Assembly (NCBI GenBank): GCA_048266425.1
Contig: JBLWZN010000003.1
Span: 1 to 64,000, forward strand
Origin: Cerina sp048266425
GTDB taxonomy: Bacteria; Bacteroidota; Bacteroidia; Flavobacteriales; Flavobacteriaceae
Direction of reading: 5' to 3'
DNA length: 64,000 bases
A program made the translations under genes and the position numbers. The notes beneath the pieces are model-generated. The model did no database searches. It was not told the origin of the DNA and saw only the letters and a list, made by a program, of their open reading frames with translations. Below are positions 31,490 to 40,822 of this stretch, one piece after another (the stretch's first letter is position 1; every line of letters begins with the position of its first letter).

Positions 31490-33682
31490 ATGGAGGTACA
31501 GCAATTCTACTACGACAATAAGATCGTAAAAAATTTCCTATATGCTACAATATTCTGGGGTATTGTAGGGATGACCGTAGGGCTGATGTTGGCCTTTCTC
31601 TTTATTTTCCCCAACTATATGGAGGGTATTTCTTGGTTAAGTTTTGGCCGGTTGAGGCCACTGCATACCAATGCGGTCATTTTTGCCTTTGTGGGGAATG
31701 CCATATTCGCCGGGGTTTATTACTCTACCCAGCGACTATTAAAAGCAAGGATGTACAGCGATGCCCTGAGTAAATTTAATTTTTGGGGCTGGCAGGCCAT
31801 CATTGTTGCCGCAGCTATAACCTTGCCCTTGGGATATACCTCTTCCAAGGAATATGCCGAATTGGAATGGCCCATAGATATAGCGATAACGGTTGTTTGG
31901 GTCGCCTTCGGTTGGAACCTTATCGGTACTATGCTGCGCAGAAGACAAAGGCACCTCTATGTTGCCCTTTGGTTCTATTTGGGCACTTTTGTAACGGTGG
32001 CAGTACTCCATATTTTCAATAACCTGGAACTTCCTGTTAGCGCCTTTAAAAGCTATTCGGTCTATGCCGGGGTGCAGGATGCCTTGGTGCAATGGTGGTA
32101 CGGGCACAATGCGGTGGCCTTTGTCCTTACAACTCCCTTCTTGGGACTTATGTATTATTTTGTGCCCAAGGCTGCAAATAGACCTATTTATTCCTATCGC
32201 TTGTCCATCATCCACTTTTGGTCATTAATCTTTATCTATATCTGGGCAGGCCCCCACCACTTATTGTATACTGCCTTGCCGGAATGGGCCCAAAATTTAG
32301 GCGTCGCATTCTCGGTTATGTTGTTGGCCCCATCTTGGGGAGGGATGATCAATGGTTTGTTGACCCTTAGGGGAGCGTGGGACAAGGTACGTGAAGATCC
32401 AGTCCTGAAATTTTTCGTGGTGGCCATCACGGGTTATGGGATGGCGACCTTCGAAGGGCCGTTGTTGTCCCTTAAAAATGTAAACGCCATAGGGCATTTT
32501 AGCGAGTGGATCATTGCCCATGTTCACGTGGGTGCCTTGGCATGGAACGGCTTTCTGACCTTTGGAATGATCTATTGGATGGCCCCAAGGCTGTTCAAAA
32601 CAAAATTGTATTCCACTAAACTCGCCAATGCGCATTTTTGGATCGGGACACTGGGGATTATTCTCTATGCCCTTCCCTTATATGTTGCCGGGTTTACACA
32701 GGTATTGATGTTGAAGGAATTTAACCCGGACGGCACATTGGTCTATGGCAACTTTTTGGAGACCGTTAAGGAAATTATGCCCATGTACGCCATGAGGGCG
32801 GTTGGTGGAAGCCTATATATCCTAGGTACCTTTGTAATGCTCTACAATATTGTCAAGACCGTAAAGTCTGGCAGCAAGGTAGAAGATGAACTTGCCGAAG
32901 CTCCTGCACTGACAAAGGTATCCACAAGAAGAACGGTGGGAGAGACCTTTCATTCCTGGTTGGAAAGGAAGCCCGTGCAGCTTACTATCCTGGCCACTAT
33001 CGCCATTCTAATAGGAGGGATAATTCAAATTGTCCCTACCTTATTGGTCAAATCCAATATTCCAACGATCTCTAGTGTTAAACCATATACACCATTGGAG
33101 TTGGAGGGAAGGGACCTTTATATCAGGGAGGGCTGTGTGGGTTGCCATTCGCAGATGATCCGGCCGTTCCGTGACGAGGTAGAAAGGTATGGGGAATATT
33201 CCAAAGCAGGTGAGTATGTGTATGATCATCCGTTTTTATGGGGCAGTAAACGCACCGGCCCCGATCTTCATAGGATTGGCGGCAAATATTCGGACAATTG
33301 GCACCTTAACCATATGTACGATCCCCAAAGTACGTCTTCGGGCTCCATCATGCCTTCTTATAAATGGTTGGTACACGATAAGCTGGACCGTAGCAATATC
33401 CAAACAAAATTGAGGGCTATGGTTACCTTGGGCGTTCCCTACACCGAAGAGGAAATCGCAAATGCCGAGGCAAATATGGACCAACAGGCAGAACAAATAG
33501 AAAAAAACCTGTACTCCGACCCTGATTTTGCCAAAGGTTATGAAGAGGACAAAAAAAATGCCCAGGACAATGGTGAAGATTTTATAGAAATGCGAGACCG
33601 GGAAATCGTTGCCCTTATCGCTTACCTGCAGCGTTTGGGGACCGATATAAAGGTAGATAACAATACTGCTGGAAACGATTAA
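31490..33682 (+). CDS. ccoNO: fused cbb3 cytochrome c oxidase subunits I and II (CcoNO)
   Basis: Catalytic core of the high-affinity terminal oxidase, 730 residues. Residues about 1-460 are CcoN with 12 or more helices; metal-ligand segments include LHTNAVIFAF (low-spin haem His), YGHNAVAFVL and GPHHLLYTALPEW (Cu-B and cross-link region) and IIAHVHVGALAWNG (haem ligands). Residues about 495-730 are CcoO: one helix then a haem c site CVGCH (about 549) in REGCVGCHSQMIRPF. The fusion is common in Bacteroidota. Note a Glu/Asp-rich insertion near 660-700. It is followed by a 262-bp gene-free stretch before ccoQ, in which I see nothing definite. Confidence 0.96.
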   Translation: MEVQQFYYDNKIVKNFLYATIFWGIVGMTVGLMLAFLFIFPNYMEGISWLSFGRLRPLHTNAVIFAFVGNAIFAGVYYSTQRLLKARMYSDALSKFNFWGWQAIIVAAAITLPLGYTSSKEYAELEWPIDIAITVVWVAFGWNLIGTMLRRRQRHLYVALWFYLGTFVTVAVLHIFNNLELPVSAFKSYSVYAGVQDALVQWWYGHNAVAFVLTTPFLGLMYYFVPKAANRPIYSYRLSIIHFWSLIFIYIWAGPHHLLYTALPEWAQNLGVAFSVMLLAPSWGGMINGLLTLRGAWDKVREDPVLKFFVVAITGYGMATFEGPLLSLKNVNAIGHFSEWIIAHVHVGALAWNGFLTFGMIYWMAPRLFKTKLYSTKLANAHFWIGTLGIILYALPLYVAGFTQVLMLKEFNPDGTLVYGNFLETVKEIMPMYAMRAVGGSLYILGTFVMLYNIVKTVKSGSKVEDELAEAPALTKVSTRRTVGETFHSWLERKPVQLTILATIAILIGGIIQIVPTLLVKSNIPTISSVKPYTPLELEGRDLYIREGCVGCHSQMIRPFRDEVERYGEYSKAGEYVYDHPFLWGSKRTGPDLHRIGGKYSDNWHLNHMYDPQSTSSGSIMPSYKWLVHDKLDRSNIQTKLRAMVTLGVPYTEEEIANAEANMDQQAEQIEKNLYSDPDFAKGYEEDKKNAQDNGEDFIEMRDREIVALIAYLQRLGTDIKVDNNTAGND

Positions 33683-33944
33683 ATAATAGAATCAAGAACC
33701 AAGGCTTGAATTTGGAACTGTAGTTTATGACGGATGAAGTTAAAGTTGTAAACTTCGAAGAAATTATAAGTATTCCGGATCACAGAATGATAGCCCCTGA
33801 GCAGAACAGGTCGGAAAAAATCTGACAAAACAACGGGGGCTCACGATAAAGCTTGATTCAATGGATATATGTTAAACACAGATGGTCATGAATCTTATAC
33901 GACGGACAAAGTCTTTGTTCTTGACGCTATAATCTAGTTATGGT

Positions 33945-34139
33945 ATGATGAAATTTGTAAAAAATTACATGGAAAGTATAGAAGGGGTTGCCATTTATCC
34001 CATGATTTCCTTGCTCATATTTTTTGTTTTTTTTGTGCTCCTTTTGTGGTGGGTACTTACCGCTTCCAAAAACTATGTAGATCAAATGAGCCAGATGCCG
34101 CTCGATGAAACCGAACCAACTAAAGACCATTCACTATGA
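33945..34139 (+). CDS. ccoQ: CcoQ-like small cbb3 oxidase subunit
   Basis: Protein of 64 residues with a single membrane helix (about 17-39, PMISLLIFFVFFVLLLWWVL) and an acidic polar tail, as in CcoQ/FixQ. It sits between ccoNO and ccoP and overlaps ccoP by 4 bp (ATGA), so the two are translationally coupled. Sequence conservation in this family is low; position and topology support the name. A second ATG directly follows the first. Confidence 0.8.
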   Translation: MMKFVKNYMESIEGVAIYPMISLLIFFVFFVLLLWWVLTASKNYVDQMSQMPLDETEPTKDHSL

Positions 34140-35011
34140 AAAAATCATCAGCTTGGTGGATACGTATCCCCGTAATTTTCTTTATCATCCTTGGATTAAC
34201 GGAGTTTTTTATAGATTCTGGACACTTGCCCGCCATAATGACTTACCCGGAGGTAGGATATTTTATGCTTTTTGTACTCCTGCTCCTCATAGGAATAGAG
34301 TTGATCCTTAATTCCATTGAGAACGTCATGTTCCAAACCTTGTCCAAAGAGGCCCAAGAGCGATATTTATTGGCTAGGGATAAAAAATGGGAATGGCCGT
34401 GGGCAAAGAACCTTCTTCATAAATTGTGGGGGTCTAAACCAATAGCCGAAGAAGGTGAGATTATTCTAGATCATAATTACGACGGTATTCAGGAACTGGA
34501 TAATAATCTTCCGCCCTGGTGGACGTATCTGTTCTATGCCACGGCAATTTTCGCCGTGATATATCTGCTCCGTTATGAGGTGTTCAACGGTGAAAATCAG
34601 ATCGAGGAATACGAAAAGAACGTAGCCGAGGCCCAGATCGCTATTGAAGCTTATAAAAAAACCGCTACAGACCTCGTTGATGCCAATACCGTTGAACAAT
34701 TAACGGATGAAGCCGACATCAAGGCAGGACAAGCCATCTTTCAGGCCAATTGTGTGGCCTGTCACATGCCCGATGGTGGGGGAGGAATTGGTCCAAACCT
34801 TACGGACGATAATTGGATTCTGGGAGGCGGAATCAAAAATATATTCCACACCGTATCGGAAGGCGGAAGGGCCGGTAAAGGGATGATCGCCTGGAAACAA
34901 AGTTTAAAGCCAAAGGAGATCGCCCAGGTGTCTAGCTACGTAATAACCCTTCATGGTACCACCCCTGCTAATCCCAAAGCTCCTGAAGGAGATCGTTGGG
35001 AGGAAAAGTAG
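34136..35011 (+). CDS. ccoP: cbb3 oxidase subunit III (CcoP), single-haem form
   Basis: Membrane-bound cytochrome c of 291 residues that passes electrons to CcoO. Two N-terminal helices (about 10-30 and 38-60), a cytosolic loop, the CcoP signature YDGIQELDNNLPPWW (about 120-134), a third helix (about 136-153), a charged linker, then one haem c domain with CVACH (about 205-209) and the Met ligand in GKGMIAW. Proteobacterial CcoP has two haem c domains; only one CxxCH is present here. The start overlaps ccoQ. Confidence 0.94.
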   Translation: MKKSSAWWIRIPVIFFIILGLTEFFIDSGHLPAIMTYPEVGYFMLFVLLLLIGIELILNSIENVMFQTLSKEAQERYLLARDKKWEWPWAKNLLHKLWGSKPIAEEGEIILDHNYDGIQELDNNLPPWWTYLFYATAIFAVIYLLRYEVFNGENQIEEYEKNVAEAQIAIEAYKKTATDLVDANTVEQLTDEADIKAGQAIFQANCVACHMPDGGGGIGPNLTDDNWILGGGIKNIFHTVSEGGRAGKGMIAWKQSLKPKEIAQVSSYVITLHGTTPANPKAPEGDRWEEK

Positions 35012-35062
35012 AAAGCTAAGGAATTAAGTGCAAGTTCAACAAATCGATTAGAAAAAGCCAAG

Positions 35063-36478
35063 ATGGCAGAGAATGAAAATTTCAGGGATTCGATTGGCAC
35101 CTTAAATGAAGAAGGGAAACGAGCATGGGTCTATCCAAAAAAACCGAGCGGACGATATTACGAATATCGTAAATGGGTAAGCTATTCCCTTTTGCTTTTC
35201 CTGTTCCTATCGCCCTTCATAAAAATTAATGGAAACCAGTTCCTCCTTTTCAATGTGATGGAACGGCGGTTCAATATTTTTGGATTTCCATTTTGGCCCC
35301 AGGATTTTTTCATCTTTGTCATTGGTATGATCATCGGGGTCGTTTTTATAGCATTGTTTACCGTTGCCTTTGGCCGTATTTTTTGTGGATGGATCTGCCC
35401 CCAGACCATCTTTATGGAAATGGTGTTTCGGCGTATTGAATATTGGATAGACGGGGATAGGGGCGCTCAGATGAGATTGGACAGACAACCATGGAATGCA
35501 GAAAAAATAAGAAAACGCAGCCTTAAGTGGTTTATTTTTTTAATCATCTCATTTTTGATTGCCAATGTGTTTTTGGCCTATCTTATAGGAAGTGATACCT
35601 TGATACAAAATATTCTGGATGGCCCCGCCGCCCATGCCAGCACCCTAATATCCCTATTGATTTTTACTGCAGTTTTCTATTTTGTATTTGCCTGGTTTAG
35701 GGAGCAGGTGTGTATTATCGCCTGTCCTTACGGCAGGCTTCAAGGTGTGTTATTGGACAATAAATCCATTATTGTGGCCTATGACCACAAGAGGGGCGAG
35801 GCCGAGCAGGGCCGTAAAAAATTTAGAAAAGGGGAAGATAGGAAAGCGTTGGGGAACGGGGACTGTATAGACTGCTTCCAATGTGTAAATGTCTGCCCCA
35901 CGGGAATAGATATCCGAAATGGTACCCAATTGGAATGCGTTAATTGTACCGCATGTATCGACGAGTGCGACCATATTATGGAGAGCGTAAATTTGCCTAA
36001 AGGACTTATCAGATATGCCAGTGAAGATAATATTGAAAGAAAGGCCAAGTTTACATTTACTCCCAGATTAAAGGGATACACGGCAGTCCTGGTTATATTG
36101 ACAGGATTACTTATCGGGATGCTATTTTTAAGATCGGATGTGGAGGCGACGATATTGCGGTTGCCCGGTCAATTGTACGAGCGCAAGGCGGACAATATAA
36201 TAAGCAATGTTTATACCTATAAGCTGGTGAATAAGACCACTAAGGACATTGGCGATGTTAGTTTTAAACTTTTGTCCCATAAGGGTAAGATAATCCCCGT
36301 GACCCACAGTACATTTACGGTCCCTGCCCAAGGAATGGCGGAAGGAACAATATTTATAGAGATCAACAATTCTGCGCTTAATGGCGATAAGGATAAACTA
36401 AAGGTAGGGGTCTACAGTGGGGATAGATTAATTGAGAACAGTTCAATCCGGTTTTTGGCTCCAAGGAGCTATAGGTAG
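35063..36478 (+). CDS. ccoG: cbb3 oxidase accessory ferredoxin CcoG
   Basis: Integral membrane iron-sulfur protein of 471 residues, the CcoG/RdxA/FixG family, thought to reduce copper for CcoNO assembly. It has five or so helices. Early cysteines lie in GRIFCGWICPQTIFMEM (about 108-124) and CIIACPYGRLQG (about 217-228). Two [4Fe-4S] motifs follow: CIDCFQCVNVCP (about 270-281) and CVNCTACIDECD (about 294-305). The C-terminal half is an Ig-like periplasmic domain. It follows ccoP after 51 bp. Confidence 0.95.
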   Translation: MAENENFRDSIGTLNEEGKRAWVYPKKPSGRYYEYRKWVSYSLLLFLFLSPFIKINGNQFLLFNVMERRFNIFGFPFWPQDFFIFVIGMIIGVVFIALFTVAFGRIFCGWICPQTIFMEMVFRRIEYWIDGDRGAQMRLDRQPWNAEKIRKRSLKWFIFLIISFLIANVFLAYLIGSDTLIQNILDGPAAHASTLISLLIFTAVFYFVFAWFREQVCIIACPYGRLQGVLLDNKSIIVAYDHKRGEAEQGRKKFRKGEDRKALGNGDCIDCFQCVNVCPTGIDIRNGTQLECVNCTACIDECDHIMESVNLPKGLIRYASEDNIERKAKFTFTPRLKGYTAVLVILTGLLIGMLFLRSDVEATILRLPGQLYERKADNIISNVYTYKLVNKTTKDIGDVSFKLLSHKGKIIPVTHSTFTVPAQGMAEGTIFIEINNSALNGDKDKLKVGVYSGDRLIENSSIRFLAPRSYR

Positions 36479-36630
36479 TAGTTGGTACAAAGTTTCAGTA
36501 ATCAGTACAAAGTATTGAGTAATTAGTATTCAGTAGCCATTGCTAGGAAGCTTCTAGCATTTGCGAAGAGGACAGTAATAATAAATTGAGGACTGTAGAT
36601 AAGTTTGGATAAGCTAAGATATTGTTAAAT

Positions 36631-36706
36631 GGGTCCTCCCCTTTTTTGCAAGGGGAGCCCCCCTGAATGACGAAGTCGGGCTGGGTGCCGATAGGCGGAG
36701 GGGTCT
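36631..36706. repeat. dispersed palindromic intergenic element, copy 2
   Basis: Lies in the 333-bp gap between ccoG and ccoH. It begins GGGTCCTCCCCTT, has an internal CTCCCCTT/AAGGGGAG stem (36635-36659 region) and ends GTGCCGATAGGCGGAGGGGTC. Both ends match the element at 16596-16690 while the middle differs. The rest of the gap holds short AGTATTCAGTA-like repeats and no gene. Confidence 0.6.
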
Positions 36707-36811
36707 TCGGAAGTTTGAATCCCGCCAAATATGCAAACCCTTAAATTGCAGGCTAGAAGGTCAATTTAATCGGTTTAAAAAAACTACTGACGTTTATAAA
36801 GAAAAACAAAA

Positions 36812-37258
36812 ATGAAAATAAACTGGGGAACAGGAATCGTTTTGGCATTTGTGGCATTCATAACCTTTATCCTGTATTTTGTCATTCGCATGAATACGGA
36901 TAGCAGGGCCAACATAAATTTGGTGACCGAAGACTATTATCAGGCCGAGCTTGGATTCCAAAATAAAATCGATGCGGAGCATAGGGCCAATAACTTGGCA
37001 GAAAAAGTTATCTTCCAAAAAACCGGCGAAGGTTTGAATATTGTTTTTCCGGCAGGAAAGGAGACTCAATCCCTAAAGGGGACCGTATCCTTTTATCGTC
37101 CCTCCAACAAAAAAATTGACTTTGAAATGCCATTAACCTTGACCGATTCCCAAATGATAGTTCCGGATAAACGTCTGGTAGCCGGCCGGTGGGATGTCAC
37201 CGTATTTTGGACCGTAAATGGGGAAGACTATATTCAGAAGAAACGTTTAACATACTAG
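36812..37258 (+). CDS. ccoH: FixH/CcoH family oxidase assembly protein
   Basis: Membrane protein of 148 residues with one N-terminal helix (about 6-26) and a periplasmic Ig-like domain, matching FixH: WGTGIVLAFVAFITFILYFV, the VTEDYYQAELGFQNKID motif (about 39-55) and GRWDVTVFWTVNGEDY near the end. FixH proteins help copper delivery and assembly of cbb3 oxidase. It lies between ccoG and a SafE-like protein in the conventional order, with 333 bp upstream containing a dispersed repeat. Confidence 0.93.
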   Translation: MKINWGTGIVLAFVAFITFILYFVIRMNTDSRANINLVTEDYYQAELGFQNKIDAEHRANNLAEKVIFQKTGEGLNIVFPAGKETQSLKGTVSFYRPSNKKIDFEMPLTLTDSQMIVPDKRLVAGRWDVTVFWTVNGEDYIQKKRLTY

Positions 37259-37435
37259 GATCATGCCACCTTGTTATTGGCATTAGTTGTGGTGTAGTAA
37301 GTTCTAAAGAACGTAGAGCAAAGAATTTGGAAAATGGACCATAGAAAAGAGAAAGTCTATAACAATATTTTATTTTCTCTTCCCTGTTTTCTTCTCTTAG
37401 ATAAAATTTCTTAACCAATTCAATACTGATCCGGC

Positions 37436-38152
37436 ATGCTTTTATCGGGAATTTTATTGGGACTTATGGGCAGCTTGCATTGTGTGGGGATGTGCGGCCC
37501 CATTGCATTTATGCTACCTGTAGATAGAAGCAGTCAGACCAAAAAAATCGGACAAATATTCATCTATCATTTTGGAAGGCTGCTGTCTTATGGTATTTTA
37601 GGTTTGTTGTTCGGATTTTTGGGGAGGGGCCTTTATCTGTTTGGCTTACAACAAAAACTTTCCATTGGTATTGGAATTGCGATGATTGTAATCGTCCTAC
37701 TTTCTTATACTTCCCTTAAAGCCTCTGCCATTACCCAACCTTTATATCGACTTATTGGGAATGTCAAAAAAGCTTTGGGTTCGGCCTTGAAAAAAAAATC
37801 GGCGGATACCTTTTTAACGATTGGCTTTCTAAACGGCTTTCTGCCTTGCGGGTTGGTCTACATGGCTGTTTTGGGCGCTATTGCCATGGGAAACCCCTGG
37901 ACGGGAGCGCTTTATATGGTTTTATTTGGCCTTGGAACCGTACCCTTAATGACTACGGCCATCTATTTTAGCGGTGTGTTAAAAGGTTCGGCCAGGCAAA
38001 ACATTAGAAAGTTGATTCCCCTTTTCGTAATCTTTGTGGGGGTACTTTTTATTTTGAGGGGACTGGGATTGGGAATCCCCTATATTTCCCCAAAACCAGT
38101 CGTCACAACGGCCCTGGAGACCCAGGATTGTTCTCCATTTTTATCTGAATAA
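37436..38152 (+). CDS. SafE/UreH-like membrane protein of the cco cluster
   Basis: Inner-membrane protein of 238 residues with six helices, of the sulfite-exporter TauE/SafE (UreH-like) group regularly found after ccoGH. The N-terminal GSLHCVGMCGPIAF (about 11-24) and the mid-protein GFLNGFLPCGLVYMA (about 130-144) carry the conserved Cys residues, which suggests metal (copper) handling more than sulfite export. It is the last gene of the oxidase region. The 358 bp that follow, up to the convergent stress-protein gene, contain no gene I can support. Confidence 0.88.
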   Translation: MLLSGILLGLMGSLHCVGMCGPIAFMLPVDRSSQTKKIGQIFIYHFGRLLSYGILGLLFGFLGRGLYLFGLQQKLSIGIGIAMIVIVLLSYTSLKASAITQPLYRLIGNVKKALGSALKKKSADTFLTIGFLNGFLPCGLVYMAVLGAIAMGNPWTGALYMVLFGLGTVPLMTTAIYFSGVLKGSARQNIRKLIPLFVIFVGVLFILRGLGLGIPYISPKPVVTTALETQDCSPFLSE

Positions 38153-38510
38153 ATCCGATGGTACTTTTTGGGTTAGACGGGTTTGACTGCCGAATATAGA
38201 CCAAAGACAAATAGGCCAAAGTGTAGTGCAAATTTGTGGGGAAATGGGTACCCTCTTTTCTGTGTTCTATTCTCTATAGTTTTATTGGTACTACTGAGCT
38301 ATTTGGGGGTAAATTAGATTTATGCGGCCAAGAGCCAAGAAACTGGGGACAAGACTATTTGAATTTAAACGATGCCGTTGTTGTCAACGGGGATTTATCA
38401 ATGATTTTTGGACTTACGTCTTACGGCTTGATTCTAATATCTAAACCATAGTATAGTTTCCACAAAAATAGTGGGATTGCCTCTTTTTCTCGTTAGGGGC
38501 ATAAATCCGC

Positions 38511-39332
38511 TTAAATTTTAAACGTCAGCACGGGCAATTTGGAACGGTTGGCAATGTTTTCGCCCAGGCTGCCCCTAAAGAAATGGGATAGTCCCTTACG
38601 TCCGTGGGTTGGGATGGCAATGACATCGGCATTGCAATGTTCCCCAAAGTTCATCACTCCCTGTTCTACGCTATAGTCATTATAAATGGTCACTTCCTTG
38701 CCCACGATGGCTTTTTGTAAAAATGAAGAAATTCGGTCATAGGCATCCTTGGTGCTTAAAAAATCATTGCCTGGAATGTTGATATAGACCAACTGCAGCT
38801 CTGACCCTACACTGTTGGCAAAATTCATTGCCTTTTTGAAAGGCTCAAGATTTTCATCCATAAAATCACAGGCAAAAACAATACGCTTAATCTCAAAATT
38901 TTCATGGGAATCCTTTATTACAAGGACAGGTACCTCTGAATTTCTGACTACTTTTTCGGCATTGGATCCAATAAATATTTCTTCCAACCCATCGGCCCCA
39001 TGTGATCCCATGATCACAAGATCCGCTTGTTGTTCCAAAGCTATGTTGTTCACCTCGCTAAACACTTTGAAGTGCTTTATGATCGGAGTGATCTTAACCC
39101 CTTCCAAATAGGGTTTTTCCAAAAGGTCCTTGAACCTTTTCTCCGCTAATTTTATTAGAAATAGGGCCTGCGTCTGCTGTATACCCTCGGGAGATGTAAT
39201 CAAGGCTTCGGAAAGTTCCAACATGTGCAGCGCAAAAATTTTGGCACCATACTTTTTGGCCAATGAAACCGCCGCCTTTAAAGCGTATTCCGACTGTTCA
39301 GAAAAATCTACTGGAACAACAATTGTTTTCAT
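38511..39332 (-). CDS. tandem universal stress protein
   Basis: Cytosolic protein of 273 residues with two UspA domains (about 1-145 and 150-273). The second ends with the nucleotide-loop-like THGRKGLSHFFRGSLGENIA; the first has MGSHGADGLEEIFIGSNAEKVV, both resembling the G-2x-G-9x-G(S/T) ATP-binding loop. I start at MKTIVVPVDFSE (39332) because domain homology begins at this Met; the frame runs 16 residues further. Such proteins often go with oxygen-limitation regulons, which fits the adjoining cbb3 genes, but no Crp/Fnr-type box was seen upstream. Confidence 0.9.
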   Translation of the reverse strand: MKTIVVPVDFSEQSEYALKAAVSLAKKYGAKIFALHMLELSEALITSPEGIQQTQALFLIKLAEKRFKDLLEKPYLEGVKITPIIKHFKVFSEVNNIALEQQADLVIMGSHGADGLEEIFIGSNAEKVVRNSEVPVLVIKDSHENFEIKRIVFACDFMDENLEPFKKAMNFANSVGSELQLVYINIPGNDFLSTKDAYDRISSFLQKAIVGKEVTIYNDYSVEQGVMNFGEHCNADVIAIPTHGRKGLSHFFRGSLGENIANRSKLPVLTFKI

Positions 39333-39788
39333 GAAAATTGTTTTAGTATTATATGTTATTAAACGCTCAAAAGGCTTCAATATTTTGCCAAATGCCTAGA
39401 AGTCGGAAAAAATAGCAGTCCATTTGTTTATTTTCCTTTCTTGTTCCAGTTTCCTTTTGTACGGCCCATATTTTGTACCCTTAACCGAACAATCAAAATT
39501 CCCCCATTCACTCTCGTCTATTCCTGGGTATCTCAGGAAATCAGTTCGATTCGGGTTCAATGAATTGTACGTTTTGCGTTGAATCCTATTTTGGCTTTAA
39601 GAGGAATTAAGTTATATAATTATTTTCAATGTGGTACATTTGTAAACTGTAATTGTTTGGATCAGTTTGTTTATGGGCTTTATGAAATGAATGTTAACAA
39701 TCCTGTAATCCAACCTAAATGATAATTGGCGAAATCGAGGATTCATGAGTACCTTTAAGAACAGTTGACAAGGAAGTGAACAATTACA

Positions 39789-39870
39789 CCCGCCAGAACG
39801 ACTCTGTCGGGCTGGCCCGCCAGAACGACTCTGTCGGGCTGGCCCGCCAGAACGACTAATCCGGCAGGTC
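39789..39870. repeat. 27-bp tandem repeat, 2 full copies plus a partial
   Basis: A 27-bp unit starting CCCGCCAGAACGACT and ending GTCGGGCTGG is repeated at 39789-39815 and 39816-39842, with a partial copy from 39843. Each unit is GC-rich and contains CCCG/CGGG arms. It lies in the 567-bp gap between the stress protein and the nucleotidyltransferase, 30 bp before the latter's start. A related CCCGCCAGAGCG sequence occurs at 44753. The rest of the gap shows nothing definite. Confidence 0.85.
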
Positions 39871-39899
39871 TAAGCTATAATTAAAATAAATACCAATAG

Positions 39900-40799
39900 A
39901 TGAAAAAAACCTTATTATTGATGGCCGCTGGCCGTGGGAGCAGATACGGTAAATTAAAGCAGTTTGATGGCTTTGGCCCAAAAGGAGAGTTCCTTATGGA
40001 GTTCAGTATATTTGATGCGATAGAAAGTGGTTTTGACCATATCGTTATGGTCACCCAAAAGGACAATGTTGATTTTTTAAGGGATTATTTGTCGCCTAAA
40101 TTCCCAAAACAAATAAAGTTGGATGTAGTTGCCCAGGTATTGGAAGATCTGCCGGAAGGATCCTCTTTCTCTGGGGAACGGCCAAAGCCGTGGGGTACTG
40201 CCCATGCGGTATGGACGGCCAGGAATGTCATTTCTAATCCTTTTGCCGTTATCAATGCCGATGATTATTATGGTAAGCCCGCCTTTAAATATGCAGCTCG
40301 GTTTATAGCTGATTCCAATAATCGGGATGCCTATGGGTTGATGGCTTACACTTTAAAGGATACCCTGTCCGAACATGGTTCCGTTTCCAGAGGGGTATGC
40401 CAGGTGGAAGGTAGCCGTTTGCTTTCGGTCAAGGAACGAACAAAAATTGAACAAAGGGATGGTGTGCTCAAAGATTGGGATTCTGGTGTAGAATTTACTG
40501 GGAATGAATCGGTAAGTATGAATTTTTGGGTCTGCAATCCGTCCTTGTTCCAGAATATTGAAAAAGATTTCAGGACTTTTCTAAAAAGTGATGATAACGT
40601 TCGGAACAGTGAGATTTATTTACCCTTCGTCATCCAGGAAATGATAGAGAACAATAGTGCAAAAGTTGTCGTGATTCCATCGGGCAGCAAATGGTTTGGG
40701 GTTACCTATACCAGTGATAAAGAGGTGGCTGTCAACGAATTACAGGGCATGACCGACAACGGGGAGTATCCCTCTCCGCTCTGGCCAAATTCCAAGTAA
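39900..40799 (+). CDS. sugar-phosphate nucleotidyltransferase
   Basis: Cytosolic NTP-transferase of 299 residues that should join a nucleotide to a sugar-1-phosphate. The signature AAGRGSRYGKLKQFDGFGPKG (about 8-28, split over the G-rich nucleotide loop and Lys) and the metal-binding VINADDYYG (about 118-126) are intact. It lies 23 bp upstream of an APH-fold kinase resembling N-acetylhexosamine 1-kinase. Together they form a likely salvage pair: anomeric phosphorylation, then nucleotide-sugar formation. Sugar and nucleotide specificity are not known. Confidence 0.88.
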   Translation: MKKTLLLMAAGRGSRYGKLKQFDGFGPKGEFLMEFSIFDAIESGFDHIVMVTQKDNVDFLRDYLSPKFPKQIKLDVVAQVLEDLPEGSSFSGERPKPWGTAHAVWTARNVISNPFAVINADDYYGKPAFKYAARFIADSNNRDAYGLMAYTLKDTLSEHGSVSRGVCQVEGSRLLSVKERTKIEQRDGVLKDWDSGVEFTGNESVSMNFWVCNPSLFQNIEKDFRTFLKSDDNVRNSEIYLPFVIQEMIENNSAKVVVIPSGSKWFGVTYTSDKEVAVNELQGMTDNGEYPSPLWPNSK

Positions 40800-40822
40800 A
40801 TTTGCAATAATAGTCCCAAACT

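Noticed and set aside
38236..38451. 71-codon plus-strand frame after the SafE-like gene
   Set aside because: No signal, domain or conserved pattern; poor composition and no promoter or ribosome-site support.
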